Shown: positions 51,938 through 61,919, counted from the stretch's first letter. The stretch is 64,000 bases of DNA from Kineococcus rubinsiae (GCF_011839805.1 NZ_VWPY01000001.1:310001-374000), one strand, 5' to 3'. Numbers and translations: made by a program. The notes: a model not told the origin generated them from the sequence alone.

Positions 51938-52786
51938 GTGAAGCTGGTGCGCGTGGGTCCCGCGGGCCGTGAGGTGCCCGCCGTCCTGACCGACGACGGT
52001 CGCCTGCTGGACGCCTCGGGCGTCGTGGCCGACATCGACGGCGCGGCGCTGTCGCCCGAGGGGCTGGCCGCGATCGCCGCCGCCGTCCCCGGGCTGCCGG
52101 AGCTGCCCGCCGCGGAGCACCGCTTCGGCGCCCCGATCGCGCGCCCGGGCAAGGTCGTGTGCATCGGGCTGAACTACGCGCTGCACGCCAAGGAGTCCGG
52201 CGCGGACATCCCGGGGGAACCCGTGGTGTTCCTCAAGACGACGGACACGGTCGTCGGCCCCCACGACGAGGTGCTCGTCCCGCGCGGCAGCACCAAGACC
52301 GACTACGAGGTCGAGCTGGCCGTCGTCATCGGCCGCCGGGCGCGCTACCTCGCCGACGCGGACGAGGCGCTCGCGTGCGTGGCCGGCTACGCCGTCAGCA
52401 ACGACGTGTCCGAGCGGGAGTTCCAGCTCGAGCGCGGCGGCCAGTGGGACAAGGGCAAGAGCTGCGAGACGTTCAACCCGCTGGGCCCCTGGCTGGTCAC
52501 GGCCGACGAGGTCCCCGACCCGCAGGCGCTGCGGCTGTGGCTCAGCGTCGACGGCCAGGTGCGCCAGGACGGCGGGACCTCCGACATGGTGTTCGGCGTC
52601 GCGGAGATCGTCCGCTACCTGAGCCAGTTCATGGTGCTGGAACCCGGTGACGTCATCAACACCGGAACCCCGGCCGGGGTGGCGCTGGGCCACCCGGAGC
52701 CGAAGCCGTACCTGCGCGCCGGCCAGGTGGTCGAGCTCGGGATCGACGGCCTCGGCGTGCAGCGCCAGGTGGTGGGGCAGGCGTGA
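51938..52786 (+). CDS. Fumarylacetoacetate-hydrolase family protein (2,4-diketo-3-deoxy-fuconate hydrolase-like)
   Basis: 282 residues. FAH fold with RPGKVVCIGLNYALHAKESG (read as KVVCIGLNY), metal ligands in DYEVELAVVIG and SNDVSEREFQ, and CETFNPLGPWLVT near the active site, then INTGTPAGVALG. Enzymes of this kind hydrolyse C-C bonds of acyl-pyruvates. Beside two SDRs and an aldose dehydrogenase, a role as 2,4-diketo-3-deoxy-L-fuconate hydrolase (giving pyruvate and L-lactate) is likely. GGAG 7 bases before the GTG. Confidence 0.87.
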   Translation: MKLVRVGPAGREVPAVLTDDGRLLDASGVVADIDGAALSPEGLAAIAAAVPGLPELPAAEHRFGAPIARPGKVVCIGLNYALHAKESGADIPGEPVVFLKTTDTVVGPHDEVLVPRGSTKTDYEVELAVVIGRRARYLADADEALACVAGYAVSNDVSEREFQLERGGQWDKGKSCETFNPLGPWLVTADEVPDPQALRLWLSVDGQVRQDGGTSDMVFGVAEIVRYLSQFMVLEPGDVINTGTPAGVALGHPEPKPYLRAGQVVELGIDGLGVQRQVVGQA

Positions 52787-53535
52787 GCGGCGGGGACTTC
52801 AGCGGTCTCGCGGCCCTCGTCACGGGGGGCGCGTCGGGCATCGGCCGGGCGACCGCCCTCATGCTCGTCGCGCGCGGCGCGCGCGTGGCCTCGCTCGACC
52901 TGCGCCCCGCCGAGGAGACGCCAGGGATCGTGGAGGTCCTCGCCGACGTCTCCGACGACGCGTCCGTGCGGGCGGCCGTCGGGCGCGCCGCCGCGGAGCT
53001 CGGTGGTCTCGACGTCGTCGTGAACAACGCGGGCGTCGGGGCGCGCGGCACCGTGGAGGACACCGAGGACGACGAGTACCGGAAGCTGTTCGAGGTCAAC
53101 GTCCTCGGCATCGTCCGCGTCAGCCGCGCCGCCATGCCGCACCTGCGGCGCTCCGAGCACGCGGCCATCGTGAACACCGGCTCGATCGGCGGCTGGACGG
53201 GCCTGCAGCAGCGGGCCGCCTACGACGCCTCGAAGGGCGCGGTGCACGGTCTCACCCTGTCGATGGCGGCCGACCACGTGGGCGAGGGGATCCGCGTCAA
53301 CGCCGTGGCCCCCGGCACCGCGGACACCCCGTGGGTGCAGCGGTTGCTCGCCAGCGCACCCGATCCCGAGGTCGAGCGCCGCTCCCTGGAGGCGCGCCAG
53401 CCGCTCGGCCGCCTCGTCTCCGCCGACGAGGTCGCGCACGCCATCTGCTACCTCGCCTCCCCGCTGTCGGGTTCCACCACGGGAACCCTGCTCGGCGTCG
53501 ACGGCGGTTCGCACAGCCTGCTCATCACCCGCTGA
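52783..53535 (+). CDS. SDR oxidoreductase (2-keto-3-deoxy-L-fuconate dehydrogenase-like)
   Basis: 250 residues. TGGASGIG, NNAGVG, Ser in NTGSIGGWTG, YDASK, and APGTADTPWVQRLL with TTGTLLGVDGG at the end. The APGTxDTPW segment is typical of 2-keto-3-deoxy-fuconate/rhamnonate 4-dehydrogenases as I recall them. GTG overlaps the hydrolase stop (GTGA), so the oxidation and the hydrolysis steps are coupled. Confidence 0.85.
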   Translation: MSGGDFSGLAALVTGGASGIGRATALMLVARGARVASLDLRPAEETPGIVEVLADVSDDASVRAAVGRAAAELGGLDVVVNNAGVGARGTVEDTEDDEYRKLFEVNVLGIVRVSRAAMPHLRRSEHAAIVNTGSIGGWTGLQQRAAYDASKGAVHGLTLSMAADHVGEGIRVNAVAPGTADTPWVQRLLASAPDPEVERRSLEARQPLGRLVSADEVAHAICYLASPLSGSTTGTLLGVDGGSHSLLITR

Positions 53536-53552
53536 TCCCCCCAGGAGCCCCG

Positions 53553-54557
53553 ATGTCGACGACGACGCTGCCCACGCGGACCCTGCCCACGTCCGGGCTC
53601 GAGCTGACGGAACTCGGCTTCGGCGCCGCCGTCATCGGCAACCTCTACCGCGAGACGTCCGACGAGGACGCCCGCGGTGCCGTCGACGCGGCGTGGGAGG
53701 CGGGCATCCGCTACTTCGACACGGCCCCGCACTACGGGCTCGGCCTGTCGGAGCGGCGGCTCGGCGCGGCCCTGGCCGGGCGCCCGCGCGACGAGTTCGT
53801 GCTCTCCTCCAAGGTGGGTCGCCTCCTGGTCCCGAACGAGGAGCCGACGGAGCAGGACACCGAGGGGTTCGCCGTCCCGGGCGACGTGCGGCGGGAGCTC
53901 GACTACAGCCGCGACGGGGTCCTGCGCTCGATCGAGGCGACGCTGCAGCGCACCGGGTTGGACCGGATCGACGTCGTGTACGTCCACGACCCGGACGAGC
54001 ACTGGCGGCAGGCCGCCGACGAGGCCCTGCCCGCGCTCGCGGAGCTCCGCGACCAGGGGGTCGTCGGGTCGATCGGGGCCGGCATGAACCAGTCCGCCAT
54101 GCTCGCCCGGTTCCTGCGCGAGACCGCGGCGGACGTCGTCATGCTCGCCGGGCGCTACACCCTGCTGGAGCAGGACTCCCTCGACGACGTGTTCCCCGCG
54201 GCCGAGGAGAGCGGCGGCAGCGTCGTCGCGGTCGGCGTCTTCAACTCCGGTCTGCTCTCGCGCGACCGGCCCGCGCCGGGGGCGAAGTTCGACTACGCGG
54301 ACGCTCCCCCGGAGCTCCTGCGCCGCGCGCACGCCATCGCCGACGTGTGCGAGCGGCGCGGCACGACCCTGCCCGCCGTGGCCGTGGCGTTCCCGCTCGC
54401 CCACCCCCGCGTCGTCAACGTGACCCTGGGCATGCGGACCGCCGACCAGGTGCAGCGCAACGCCGGGCTCGTGACCCAGACCGTCCCGCCGGCCGTGTGG
54501 GAGGAGCTGCGCGCCGAGGGCCTGCTGCGCGAGGACGCCCCGGTCCCCACCGCCTGA
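53553..54557 (+). CDS. Aldo/keto reductase, L-fucose/D-threo-aldose 1-dehydrogenase type
   Basis: 334 residues. Barrel with Asp/Tyr/Lys tetrad in YFDTAPHYGLGLSERRLG and FVLSSKVGRLLVP; IDVVYVHDPDEHW; CERRGTTLPAVAVAFPLAHP. The N-terminal LGFGAAVIGNLYR and SSKVGRLL motifs are those of D-threo-aldose 1-dehydrogenase/pyridoxal dehydrogenase, which oxidises L-fucose to the lactone. Last gene of the operon; CCAGGAG before the ATG. It ends 4 bases from a convergent gene. Confidence 0.87.
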   Translation: MSTTTLPTRTLPTSGLELTELGFGAAVIGNLYRETSDEDARGAVDAAWEAGIRYFDTAPHYGLGLSERRLGAALAGRPRDEFVLSSKVGRLLVPNEEPTEQDTEGFAVPGDVRRELDYSRDGVLRSIEATLQRTGLDRIDVVYVHDPDEHWRQAADEALPALAELRDQGVVGSIGAGMNQSAMLARFLRETAADVVMLAGRYTLLEQDSLDDVFPAAEESGGSVVAVGVFNSGLLSRDRPAPGAKFDYADAPPELLRRAHAIADVCERRGTTLPAVAVAFPLAHPRVVNVTLGMRTADQVQRNAGLVTQTVPPAVWEELRAEGLLREDAPVPTA

Positions 54558-54561
54558 GCGC

Positions 54562-54999
54562 TCAGCCGCGTGGCACCCGGGTGCGGGCGGGCGGACCCTC
54601 CGGGGCGCGCACGACGAGGTGGCGCTGCGCCGCGGCGTAGGCCAGCACGTCCGCCAGCAGCACGCGGCGGTGGGTTCCGGGCTGGGTGTACGGCAGCGCG
54701 CCGCTCTCCAGCAGCCGCACGAGCGTCGGCCGGCTGACGCCGAGGACGTCGGCGGCCTCCTGCGTCGTGAGCATGGCCTCGTGCGGGGTGAGGGTCACGG
54801 CCTCGCCGTGGGCGAGGGCGGTGACGAGGACCCGCAGCGCCCCGGCGAGCTCGGCCGGGACCGCGGCCGAGTGCCGGCCGGCCCGCAGGACGAGGGCGGC
54901 GGAGGGGTTGCCGCGCAGCAGGTCGGCGAGGTCGTCGAGCCCCTCGAGCTCCGGGCGGACGGTCACCTCGGCACCGTGCGGGGCAGGCGTGGAGGACAC
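54562..54999 (-). CDS. Excisionase-family HTH protein (antitoxin-like), solitary
   Basis: 145 residues. N-terminal half of unknown fold (about 1-65), then a MerR-like/excisionase [48 protein letters not shown] (read as [20 protein letters not shown] and [14 protein letters not shown]). In actinobacteria such proteins often precede a PIN-domain toxin, but here the downstream gene is a convergent sugar enzyme. It may instead regulate the divergent Mrp operon. GTG lies 6 bases after TACCGT (leaderless). Confidence 0.75.
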   Translation of the reverse strand: MSSTPAPHGAEVTVRPELEGLDDLADLLRGNPSAALVLRAGRHSAAVPAELAGALRVLVTALAHGEAVTLTPHEAMLTTQEAADVLGVSRPTLVRLLESGALPYTQPGTHRRVLLADVLAYAAAQRHLVVRAPEGPPARTRVPRG

Positions 55000-55005
55000 C
55001 TCGCG

Positions 55006-55056
55006 ACGGTAACGCAGCCGTCTCGAATCGAACAAGACGAAAACCGCCGGTACAGT
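55006..55056. promoter_or_regulatory. Divergent HTH/Mrp promoter region
   Basis: Minus strand: TACCGT (55006-55011), 6 bases before the HTH GTG. Plus strand: TACAGT (55051-55056), about 40 bases before the mnhA GTG. Between them CGTCT (55019) and AGACG (55035) form an inverted repeat around TCGAATCGAA, a possible HTH-protein site. Confidence 0.45.
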
Positions 55057-55095
55057 GGGGACGAACCGACCTGCCCCCCGACGTGAGGACCGGCC

Positions 55096-57927
55096 GTGCT
55101 CGCTCTGCTCGTGCTCCACACCGTCGCCGCGCTGGTCGCCGTCCCCCTGGTGCGGCTGCTGGACCGGCGCGCCTTCCCCCTGCTCGCCCTCGCCCCCCTG
55201 GCCACGACGGTCTGGGCCGCCGTGCAGGGACCCGCCGTGCTCGACGGTCGCGGCCCCGTCCAGGTGGTGCCCTGGGTGCCCTCCCTCGGCGCGGAGCTCG
55301 CGTTCCGCCTCGATCCGCTGTCGTGGGTGCTGACCCTGCTCGTCGGGGGCGTCGGCGCGCTCGTGCTCGTCTACTGCGGCGGCTACTTCCCCGCCGGCGA
55401 CCCCCGCACCGCCCGCTTCGCCGCCGTGCTGACGGGTTTCGCCGGCGCCATGACGGGGCTGGTGCTGGCCGACGACCTGGTGCAGCTCTACGTGTTCTGG
55501 GAGCTCACGACCGTCTTCTCCTACCTCCTGATCGGCCACGACGCCGCGAAGCGGACGGCGCGGCGGGCCGCGACGCAGGCACTGGTCGTCACGACGTTCG
55601 GCGGGCTCGCGATGCTCGTCGGGATGGTCGTGCTCGGGCAGGCGGCCGGGACGTACCGCGTCTCGGAGGTGCTCGCCGCGTTCCCCACCGGCACGGGGGC
55701 CACCGTCGCCGTCGTCCTCCTGCTCGCGGGCGCGCTGTCGAAGTCGGCGCTCGTCCCCCTGCACTTCTGGCTGCCCGCCGCGATGGCGGCCCCCACGCCC
55801 GTCAGCGCCTACCTGCACGCCGCGGCCATGGTGAAGGCGGGCGTGTACCTCGTCGCCCGGTTCGCCCCGGCCGCCGCGCAGCTGCCCGCGTGGCAGGTCA
55901 CCGTCCTCGCCCTCGGCCTGACGACGATGCTGCTCGGCGGCTACCGCTCGCTGCGCCAGCACGACCTCAAGCTGCTGCTCGCCTACGGCACGGTGAGCCA
56001 GCTCGGGTTCCTCGTCGTCCTCGTCGGTGCCGGCACGCGCGCGGCGATGCTCGCGGGCACCGCCCTGCTCGTCGCCCACGCCACGTTCAAGGCCGCCCTG
56101 TTCCTCGTGGTCGGGATCGTCGACCACCAGACCGGCACCCGCGACCTGCGGGAGCTGTCCGGGCTGGGTCGCCGGATGCCGCTGCTGGGCGCGGTCGGGA
56201 CGGTCGCCGCGCTGTCGATGGCGGGCGTCCCGGTCACGGTGGGGTTCGTCGCCAAGGAGGCGGCCTACGAGGCGTTCCTGCACGAGCGGCCCTGGGTGCT
56301 CGCCGTCCTGGTCGCGGGTTCGGTCCTGACCGCCGCCTACTCGGCCCGCTTCGTGTGGGGGGCGTTCTGCCGCAAGCCGGGTGTGGCCGACACCACCGCG
56401 GCGCGCCCGGGTGCGGCCCTGCTCCTCCCGCCGCTGCTGCTGGCCGCCGCGACCCTGCTGCTGGGGCCCCTGTCGGGGTTCCTCGACGTCCCCGCCGCGC
56501 TCGTCGCGCAGCAGCTGCCCGACGACGGGGAACCGCTGCAGCACCTGGGGCTGTGGCACGGGTTCACCCCCGCCCTCGGCCTGACGGCCCTCACGCTGGC
56601 CGCCGCGGCCGCGCTGTTCCTGCTGCGCGAGCGCGTCTCGCGGGCGCAGGACCGCGTTCCCGTCGTCGCCGACGCGGACCGCGCCTACCGCCGCACCGTC
56701 CGCGTCGTGGACCGGATCGCGGTCGAGGTTACCGGCGCCACCCAGCGCGGGTCGCTGCCGCTCTACCTGGCCTCGATCCTGCTCGTGGTGGTCGTCGTGC
56801 CCGGCGGGGCGCTGGTCTGGAACCGGCCGTGGCCGGCCGACGTCGTCGTGGCCGACAGCGCGGGGCAGGTCCTCGTCGGGGCCGTCGTGATCGCCGCCGC
56901 GGTCCTCACCGTCCGCGCGCGGCGGCGGCTGCGGGCCGTGCTGCTGGCGGGTGTCACGGGGTACGGCACGACCCTGCTGTTCGTCCTGCACTCCGCCCCG
57001 GACCTCGCGCTCACCCAGGCGCTGGCCGAGACCCTCACCCTGGTCGTCTTCGTGCTGGCGCTGCGGCGGCTGCCCCCGCACTTCTCCGCCCGGCCGCTGC
57101 TGACCTCGCGCGGGGTCCGCGTCGGGATCGGCGTCCTCGTCGGGGCCTGCACCTCCGCCTTCGCCCTCGTGGCCGCCGGGGCCCGCGTCGCGGTGCCGAC
57201 GTCGGTGGACCTGCCGCAGTGGGCCTACGACTACGGCGGTGGCCGGAACGTCGTCAACGTCACCCTCGTCGACGTCCGCGCGTGGGACACCATGGGCGAG
57301 ATCTCCGTCCTGCTCGTCGCCGCCACCGGCGTCGCGAGCCTCGTGTTCCACCGCCGTCGGAGTCCGGGCGCCGTCGCCGCCGCTCCGCCCGAACCCGCGC
57401 CGGAGCGGGTGTCCGGCGACGGAACCGTCTCCCCCGAGCGCCGCTCGGTCGTGTTCGAGGTCGTCACCCAGCTGACGTTCCACGCGGTCGTCGTGTTCTC
57501 CGTCTACCTGGTGTTCGCCGGGCACAACGCGCCCGGCGGGGGCTTCGCCGGCGGGCTCGTGGCCGGGCTCGCCCTCGTCGTGCGCTACCTGTCCGGCGGG
57601 CGCCGCGAGTTCGACACCGCCGTGCCCATCAGCGCCGGCTGGCTGCTCGGGCTCGGCCTGTTCCTGTCCGCCGGCACCGGCCTGGTCGGGATCCTGCTGG
57701 GGGGCAACGTCCTGCAGACCGCGATCATCGAGTGGGACCTGCCTGTCCTGGGGCACGTGAAGCTCGTGACGTCGCTGTTCTTCGACGTGGGGGTGTACCT
57801 GCTCGTCCTCGGTCTCGTGGTCGACGTCATCCGCAGCCTCGGCACCGAGGTGGACCGCCAGATCGAGGAGCACGACGAAGCAGACCCGTCCGACGACGAC
57901 GTCCCCGAGGAGGCGCTCGCCCGATGA
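55096..57927 (+). CDS. mnhA: Mrp Na+/H+ antiporter subunits A and B, fused
   Basis: 943 residues. The first 500 form an NuoL-like proton-pumping core: [57 protein letters not shown] (read as [20 protein letters not shown]) with key Lys and Glu residues. The C-terminal 140 carry the MnhB domain: [27 protein letters not shown]. The fusion is usual in actinobacteria. The complex trades H+ for Na+ and supports pH and salt tolerance. GTG with GAGG upstream; the stop overlaps mnhC. Confidence 0.93.
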   Translation: MLALLVLHTVAALVAVPLVRLLDRRAFPLLALAPLATTVWAAVQGPAVLDGRGPVQVVPWVPSLGAELAFRLDPLSWVLTLLVGGVGALVLVYCGGYFPAGDPRTARFAAVLTGFAGAMTGLVLADDLVQLYVFWELTTVFSYLLIGHDAAKRTARRAATQALVVTTFGGLAMLVGMVVLGQAAGTYRVSEVLAAFPTGTGATVAVVLLLAGALSKSALVPLHFWLPAAMAAPTPVSAYLHAAAMVKAGVYLVARFAPAAAQLPAWQVTVLALGLTTMLLGGYRSLRQHDLKLLLAYGTVSQLGFLVVLVGAGTRAAMLAGTALLVAHATFKAALFLVVGIVDHQTGTRDLRELSGLGRRMPLLGAVGTVAALSMAGVPVTVGFVAKEAAYEAFLHERPWVLAVLVAGSVLTAAYSARFVWGAFCRKPGVADTTAARPGAALLLPPLLLAAATLLLGPLSGFLDVPAALVAQQLPDDGEPLQHLGLWHGFTPALGLTALTLAAAAALFLLRERVSRAQDRVPVVADADRAYRRTVRVVDRIAVEVTGATQRGSLPLYLASILLVVVVVPGGALVWNRPWPADVVVADSAGQVLVGAVVIAAAVLTVRARRRLRAVLLAGVTGYGTTLLFVLHSAPDLALTQALAETLTLVVFVLALRRLPPHFSARPLLTSRGVRVGIGVLVGACTSAFALVAAGARVAVPTSVDLPQWAYDYGGGRNVVNVTLVDVRAWDTMGEISVLLVAATGVASLVFHRRRSPGAVAAAPPEPAPERVSGDGTVSPERRSVVFEVVTQLTFHAVVVFSVYLVFAGHNAPGGGFAGGLVAGLALVVRYLSGGRREFDTAVPISAGWLLGLGLFLSAGTGLVGILLGGNVLQTAIIEWDLPVLGHVKLVTSLFFDVGVYLLVLGLVVDVIRSLGTEVDRQIEEHDEADPSDDDVPEEALAR

Positions 57928-58418
57928 GCCCCAACGTCACCCTGGTCCTGGTCTCCGGCGTGCTCGTCGCGTGCGGGGTCTCCCTCCTGCTGGAACGCAC
58001 CCTCACCCGGGTCCTCGTCGGCGTCGTGCTGCTCGGCAACGGCGTGAACGTGCTGTTCCTCGTGGCCAGCGGGCGCCCCGGAGGTGCGCCGATCCTCGGC
58101 GTCAGCGAGGCCGCGGACATGAGCGACCCGCTGCCGCAGGCGATGGTGCTGACCGCCATCGTCATCACCCTCGGGATGGTCGCGTTCGTGCTCGCGCTGA
58201 GCTACCGCAGCTGGCAGCTCAACGGTCACGACGAGGTGCAGGACGACGTCGAGGACCGCCGCATCGTGCGGCGCGCCGAGCTCGACGAGGCCTCCGCCAG
58301 CTACGACGACGACACCCGCGACACCCCCGAGCCCCGGGCCGTCCCGGGGCACCGCGACACCCCGCCGCTCGCGGACGCGCTGCGGCCCGACGACTCGGAG
58401 GCCGTCGGCCGTGGTTGA
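57924..58418 (+). CDS. mnhC: Mrp Na+/H+ antiporter subunit C
   Basis: 164 residues, NuoK-like: three helices with [26 protein letters not shown] (read as [16 protein letters not shown]), [21 protein letters not shown], then a charged C-terminal tail of about 70 residues, longer than in most family members. ATG overlaps the mnhA stop (ATGA); its end overlaps mnhD by 8 bases. Confidence 0.92.
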   Translation: MSPNVTLVLVSGVLVACGVSLLLERTLTRVLVGVVLLGNGVNVLFLVASGRPGGAPILGVSEAADMSDPLPQAMVLTAIVITLGMVAFVLALSYRSWQLNGHDEVQDDVEDRRIVRRAELDEASASYDDDTRDTPEPRAVPGHRDTPPLADALRPDDSEAVGRG

Positions 58419-60024
58419 TCCCGCCACCCTCGTCGAGGGCACCGCCGAGTGGGCCCGCGTCCTGCTCCCGCTGCCCGTCGTGCTGCCCCTGTTCGGCGCC
58501 GGGCTGACCCTGGCGCTGGCGCACCGGCCCCGGGCCCAGCGCACCATCAGCGTGAGCGTCCTGTCGATCGTGCTGGCCGCGGCCGTGACGATGCTGGTGC
58601 TCACCGACCGCGGCGCCGGCACCTACTCCGTCGACGTCGGCGGGTGGCCCGCGCGCCTGGGCATCCCGCTCGTGGCCGACCGCCTCTCCACGCTGATGCT
58701 CGTGGTCAGCTCGCTCGTCACGCTCGCCGTCCTCGTGTACTCCCTCGGCCAGGGCGTCGCCGACGGCGAGCGGGGCACCCCCGTCTCGATCTACCACCCG
58801 ACGTACCTGGTGCTGTCCGCCGGCGTCTCCAACGCGTTCCTGTCCGGGGACCTGTTCAACCTCTACGTCGGCTTCGAGATCCTCCTCGTGGCCAGCTACA
58901 TCCTGCTGACGCTGGGCGGGACGCGAGCCCGCGTGCGGGCCGGCACGACGTACGTCGTCGTCAGCCTGCTCTCCTCCATGATCTTCCTGACGGCGATCGC
59001 CCTGATCTACGCCGCGACGGGCACGGTGAACATGGCCGAGCTGTCGGTGCGGCTGCAGGAGATCGACCCGGACGTCCGGCTCGTCCTGCACCTGCTGCTG
59101 CTCGTCGGGTTCGGCGTGAAGGCCGCAGTGTTCCCGCTCTCGGCGTGGCTGCCGGACAGCTACCCGACGGCGCCCGCCCCCGTGACCGCGGTGTTCGCCG
59201 GGCTGCTGACGAAGGTGGGCGTCTACGCGATCATCCGGGCCGAGACGCTGCTGTTTCCCGGCGGCGAGGCGGACCGGCTGCTGATGTGGGCGGCGCTGGC
59301 GACGATGCTCGTCGGCATCCTCGGGGCGATCGCCCAGAGCGACGTGAAGCGGCTGCTGTCGTTCACCCTGGTCAGCCACATCGGGTACATGGTGTTCGGG
59401 ATCGCGCTGGGCAGCGCCGCCGGGCTGTCGGGCGCGGTGTTCTACGTGGCCCACCACATCACCGTGCAGACGACGCTGTTCCTGGTCACCGGGCTCGTCG
59501 AGCGGCACGCGGGCAGCACGAACCTCGACGCGCTGGGCGGTCTGGCCCGGCGCGCGCCGCTGGTGGCCGTCCTGTTCTTCGTGCCCGCGATGAACCTCGC
59601 CGGCATCCCGCCGTTCTCCGGGTTCCTCGGCAAGCTGGGGCTGCTGCAGGCCGGCGTGGACGACGGGAGCCCGCTGGCGCTCCTGCTGGTCGCCGGCAGC
59701 GTCGTGACGAGCCTGCTGACCCTCTACGCCATCGCGAAGGTGTGGAACCGCGGGTTCTGGCAGGAACCCCCCGCCCCCGAGGACCGGCCCGTGCGCGAGG
59801 ACGGCGACGTCGGCGGTGGCGTGACCACGGCCGTGACCGTGGGCGAGCGGACGTCGGCGACCCTGCTGGCCCCGACCGCGGGCCTCGTCGTCGTCGGGGT
59901 CGCCCTCACCGCGATCGCCGGGCCGCTGTTCGGCGTCAGCGACCGCGCCGCGGCGGACCTGCTGCAGCGCACGCCGTACACCTCCACCGTCCTGCACGAC
60001 CGGGTGCCGGAGGTGGGCCGGTGA
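58411..60024 (+). CDS. mnhD: Mrp Na+/H+ antiporter subunit D
   Basis: 537 residues, NuoN/NuoM-like, about 14 helices: FNLYVGFEILLVASYILLTLGG with the key Glu, KAAVFPLSAWLPDSYPTAPAPVTAVFAGLLTKVG (read as FPLSAWLPDSYPTAP) with the key Lys residues, and SDVKRLLSFTLVSHIGYM. It probably forms the second proton path of the complex. Translationally coupled on both sides. Confidence 0.93.
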   Translation: MVDPATLVEGTAEWARVLLPLPVVLPLFGAGLTLALAHRPRAQRTISVSVLSIVLAAAVTMLVLTDRGAGTYSVDVGGWPARLGIPLVADRLSTLMLVVSSLVTLAVLVYSLGQGVADGERGTPVSIYHPTYLVLSAGVSNAFLSGDLFNLYVGFEILLVASYILLTLGGTRARVRAGTTYVVVSLLSSMIFLTAIALIYAATGTVNMAELSVRLQEIDPDVRLVLHLLLLVGFGVKAAVFPLSAWLPDSYPTAPAPVTAVFAGLLTKVGVYAIIRAETLLFPGGEADRLLMWAALATMLVGILGAIAQSDVKRLLSFTLVSHIGYMVFGIALGSAAGLSGAVFYVAHHITVQTTLFLVTGLVERHAGSTNLDALGGLARRAPLVAVLFFVPAMNLAGIPPFSGFLGKLGLLQAGVDDGSPLALLLVAGSVVTSLLTLYAIAKVWNRGFWQEPPAPEDRPVREDGDVGGGVTTAVTVGERTSATLLAPTAGLVVVGVALTAIAGPLFGVSDRAAADLLQRTPYTSTVLHDRVPEVGR

Positions 60025-60617
60025 CCCGGATCCCGGTGCGCGAGCGCGTCAGCCTGCCGCTGCTGACCGGGCTCGTCGTCCTGTGGCTGCTGCTGTGGGG
60101 CGACGTGTCCTGGGCCAACGTCCTGTCCGGCCTCGCCGTCGGGCTGCTCGCGACGCTGGTCCTGCCGCTGCCCGCGCTGCGGGCCCCCGTGCGGCTGCGG
60201 CCGCTGCGCGTCCTCGCGCTCCTGGCCCGCTTCGCCGTGGACCTGGTGCGGGCCAGCGCGCAGGTCGCCTGGCTCGCCGTGCGGCCGGGGCAGCAACCCC
60301 GCAACTCCGTCGTCGGCGTCCCCCTGCACAGCGGGTCGGACCTCTTCGTGGCCGCGACGGCCCAGCTGACGTCCCTCGTGCCCGGCAGCGTGATCGTCGA
60401 GATCGGGCCGCGGCCCGGGGAGGAGCAGCCGGTGTGGATCTACGTGCACGCGCTGGGTGTCGCGGACCCCGCGGCGCGGGACCGGGCGCGCGCCGCGGTG
60501 CGCGCTACCGAGCGCCGGGTCGTCCGGGCCTTGGCGACGCGCGACGCCCTGGCCTCCTACGAGGAGCGCTGCCGCGCCGCCGACGTCGCGGATCGTCGCG
60601 AGGAGGCCTCCCGGTGA
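60021..60617 (+). CDS. mnhE: Mrp Na+/H+ antiporter subunit E
   Basis: 198 residues: two to three N-terminal helices with LLLWGDVSWANVLSGLAVG, then a cytosolic domain with SVVGVPLHSGSDLFVAATAQLTSLVPGS (read as SDLFVAATAQLTSLVPGS) and YVHAL, both typical of MnhE. GTG overlaps the mnhD stop (GTGA). Confidence 0.92.
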   Translation: MTRIPVRERVSLPLLTGLVVLWLLLWGDVSWANVLSGLAVGLLATLVLPLPALRAPVRLRPLRVLALLARFAVDLVRASAQVAWLAVRPGQQPRNSVVGVPLHSGSDLFVAATAQLTSLVPGSVIVEIGPRPGEEQPVWIYVHALGVADPAARDRARAAVRATERRVVRALATRDALASYEERCRAADVADRREEASR

Positions 60618-60877
60618 GCGTCGTGGTCGGGACCTGCCTGGCGATGCTCACGGTGGCGGCCGCGCTGGCGCTGCTGCGCGTGGCGCGGGGGCCGACGATG
60701 CTGGACCGCGTCGTCGCCCTCGACATCATCGTCGCCGTCGTGGTCATCGCCCTGTGCGTGGAGGCGGCCGTGAACCGGCACGCCACGACGCTGCCCGCCA
60801 TCGTCGTGCTGTCCCTCGTCGGGTTCCTCGGCGCGGTGTCGATCGCCCGCTACGCGGCGAAGGAGGAGGAGCGGTGA
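60614..60877 (+). CDS. mnhF: Mrp Na+/H+ antiporter subunit F
   Basis: 87 residues, three helices: RVARGPTMLDRVVALDIIVAVVV (read as GPTMLDRVVALD) is the MnhF signature with its conserved Asp. GTGA overlap with mnhE and GTGA overlap with mnhG. Confidence 0.92.
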   Translation: MSVVVGTCLAMLTVAAALALLRVARGPTMLDRVVALDIIVAVVVIALCVEAAVNRHATTLPAIVVLSLVGFLGAVSIARYAAKEEER

Positions 60878-61248
60878 ACGGTTCCACCGTGCTCGACGTC
60901 GCGTCCGCCACCTTCCTGCTGCTCGGGTGCCTGCTGACCCTGCTCGCCGCGGTCGGGCTGCTGCGGCTGTCCGACGTCCTCGCGCGGCTGCACACCGCGG
61001 CCAAGCCCCAGGTGCTCGGCGTGCTCCTCGCCCTGCTCGGCGTCGGCCTGCAGCTCACCGACGACGCCGACGTGGCGATGCTGGTCGCGATCGGCGTGTT
61101 CCAGCTGCTCACCGTTCCCGTGGCGGCGCAGCTCGTGGGCCGGGCGGCCTACCGCTCGGGTCAGGTGGACGTCTCGCAGATCGACGCCGACGACCTCGCC
61201 GACCGTCTGGCCGAGGAGGAGCACGACCGCGGTCACACCGGCGCGTGA
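60874..61248 (+). CDS. mnhG: Mrp Na+/H+ antiporter subunit G
   Basis: 124 residues, three helices: AAVGLLRLSDVLARLHTAAKPQVLGV carries the MnhG motif RLSDVLARLHTAAK. The tail is acidic (DADDLADRLAEEEHD). Last Mrp gene; its final 16 bases overlap the convergent P-loop gene. Confidence 0.92.
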   Translation: MNGSTVLDVASATFLLLGCLLTLLAAVGLLRLSDVLARLHTAAKPQVLGVLLALLGVGLQLTDDADVAMLVAIGVFQLLTVPVAAQLVGRAAYRSGQVDVSQIDADDLADRLAEEEHDRGHTGA

Positions 61249-61919
61249 CCGCCCGCGGTGAGGCCCAGTGCCTGCGCCACACGGTCCACCGAGTCCCGCT
61301 CGGACCTCCCGCGGTCGACCTCCTCGACGGTCAGCCCCAGCAGTCGTGCCTGCCGGCGCAGCTCGTCGGTGAACATCCGGTCCCGCGTCAGCAGGTTCTC
61401 CAGCGCACGCGCCGGAGCGCTCGTGCGGCCGGCGATCTCCCACAGCCCGCCGCGGGACGCCAAGGCCGCGCGCCGGAACTCCGGGGTGGGCAGCAGCCAC
61501 ACCGCCTGGCGCGGAGCGCTCAGGAGCGGCGCCACGAGCGCCGGCAGCAGCCGGAAACCCTCGACCAGGACCACCCGGTCCGTCGGGAGAGCCAGCAGGT
61601 CCTCCACGACAAGCCCGAATCCCTCGCCCCCGAACCAGGGGAACGTCCGCAGCATCTCCTCCGGCGTCCGGAGCAGCCACCGCTCGTCCGTGCTCATCGC
61701 GGAGAAGGCCTCGAGGTCCGGGCAGTCGCCCGGGGGGCAGCGTTCCGCGTGGTCGGTCAGGTGCGCGTCCGTGGCGTAGACGACCAGGTCGTGCTCGGCG
61801 ACCAGCCGGCGGGCCACGGTCGACTTTCCGGCCCCGCTGCCTCCGCCCAGCCAGCGGACGTGGCGCAGGCGGCGCGCCAGGTCGAGGGCGGACCCGTCGT
61901 GCCCGTCGATCCTCGACAC
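61233..61919 (-). CDS. P-loop NTPase of uncharacterised kinase-like family
   Basis: 228 residues. Walker A GGGSGAGKSTVARRL (about 22-34), then YATDAHLTDH, and DRVVLVEGFRLLPALVAPLL as a possible Walker B/lid region. CPPGDCPDLEAF may bind metal. No nuclease or transferase domain. Size and motif order resemble small uridine/adenylate-kinase-like proteins, but I cannot name a substrate. GTG at 61919 has GGGAGG 5 bases upstream; a TACGAT box at 61971-61976 (minus strand) would give a short leader. Confidence 0.75.
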   Translation of the reverse strand: MSRIDGHDGSALDLARRLRHVRWLGGGSGAGKSTVARRLVAEHDLVVYATDAHLTDHAERCPPGDCPDLEAFSAMSTDERWLLRTPEEMLRTFPWFGGEGFGLVVEDLLALPTDRVVLVEGFRLLPALVAPLLSAPRQAVWLLPTPEFRRAALASRGGLWEIAGRTSAPARALENLLTRDRMFTDELRRQARLLGLTVEEVDRGRSERDSVDRVAQALGLTAGGHAPV

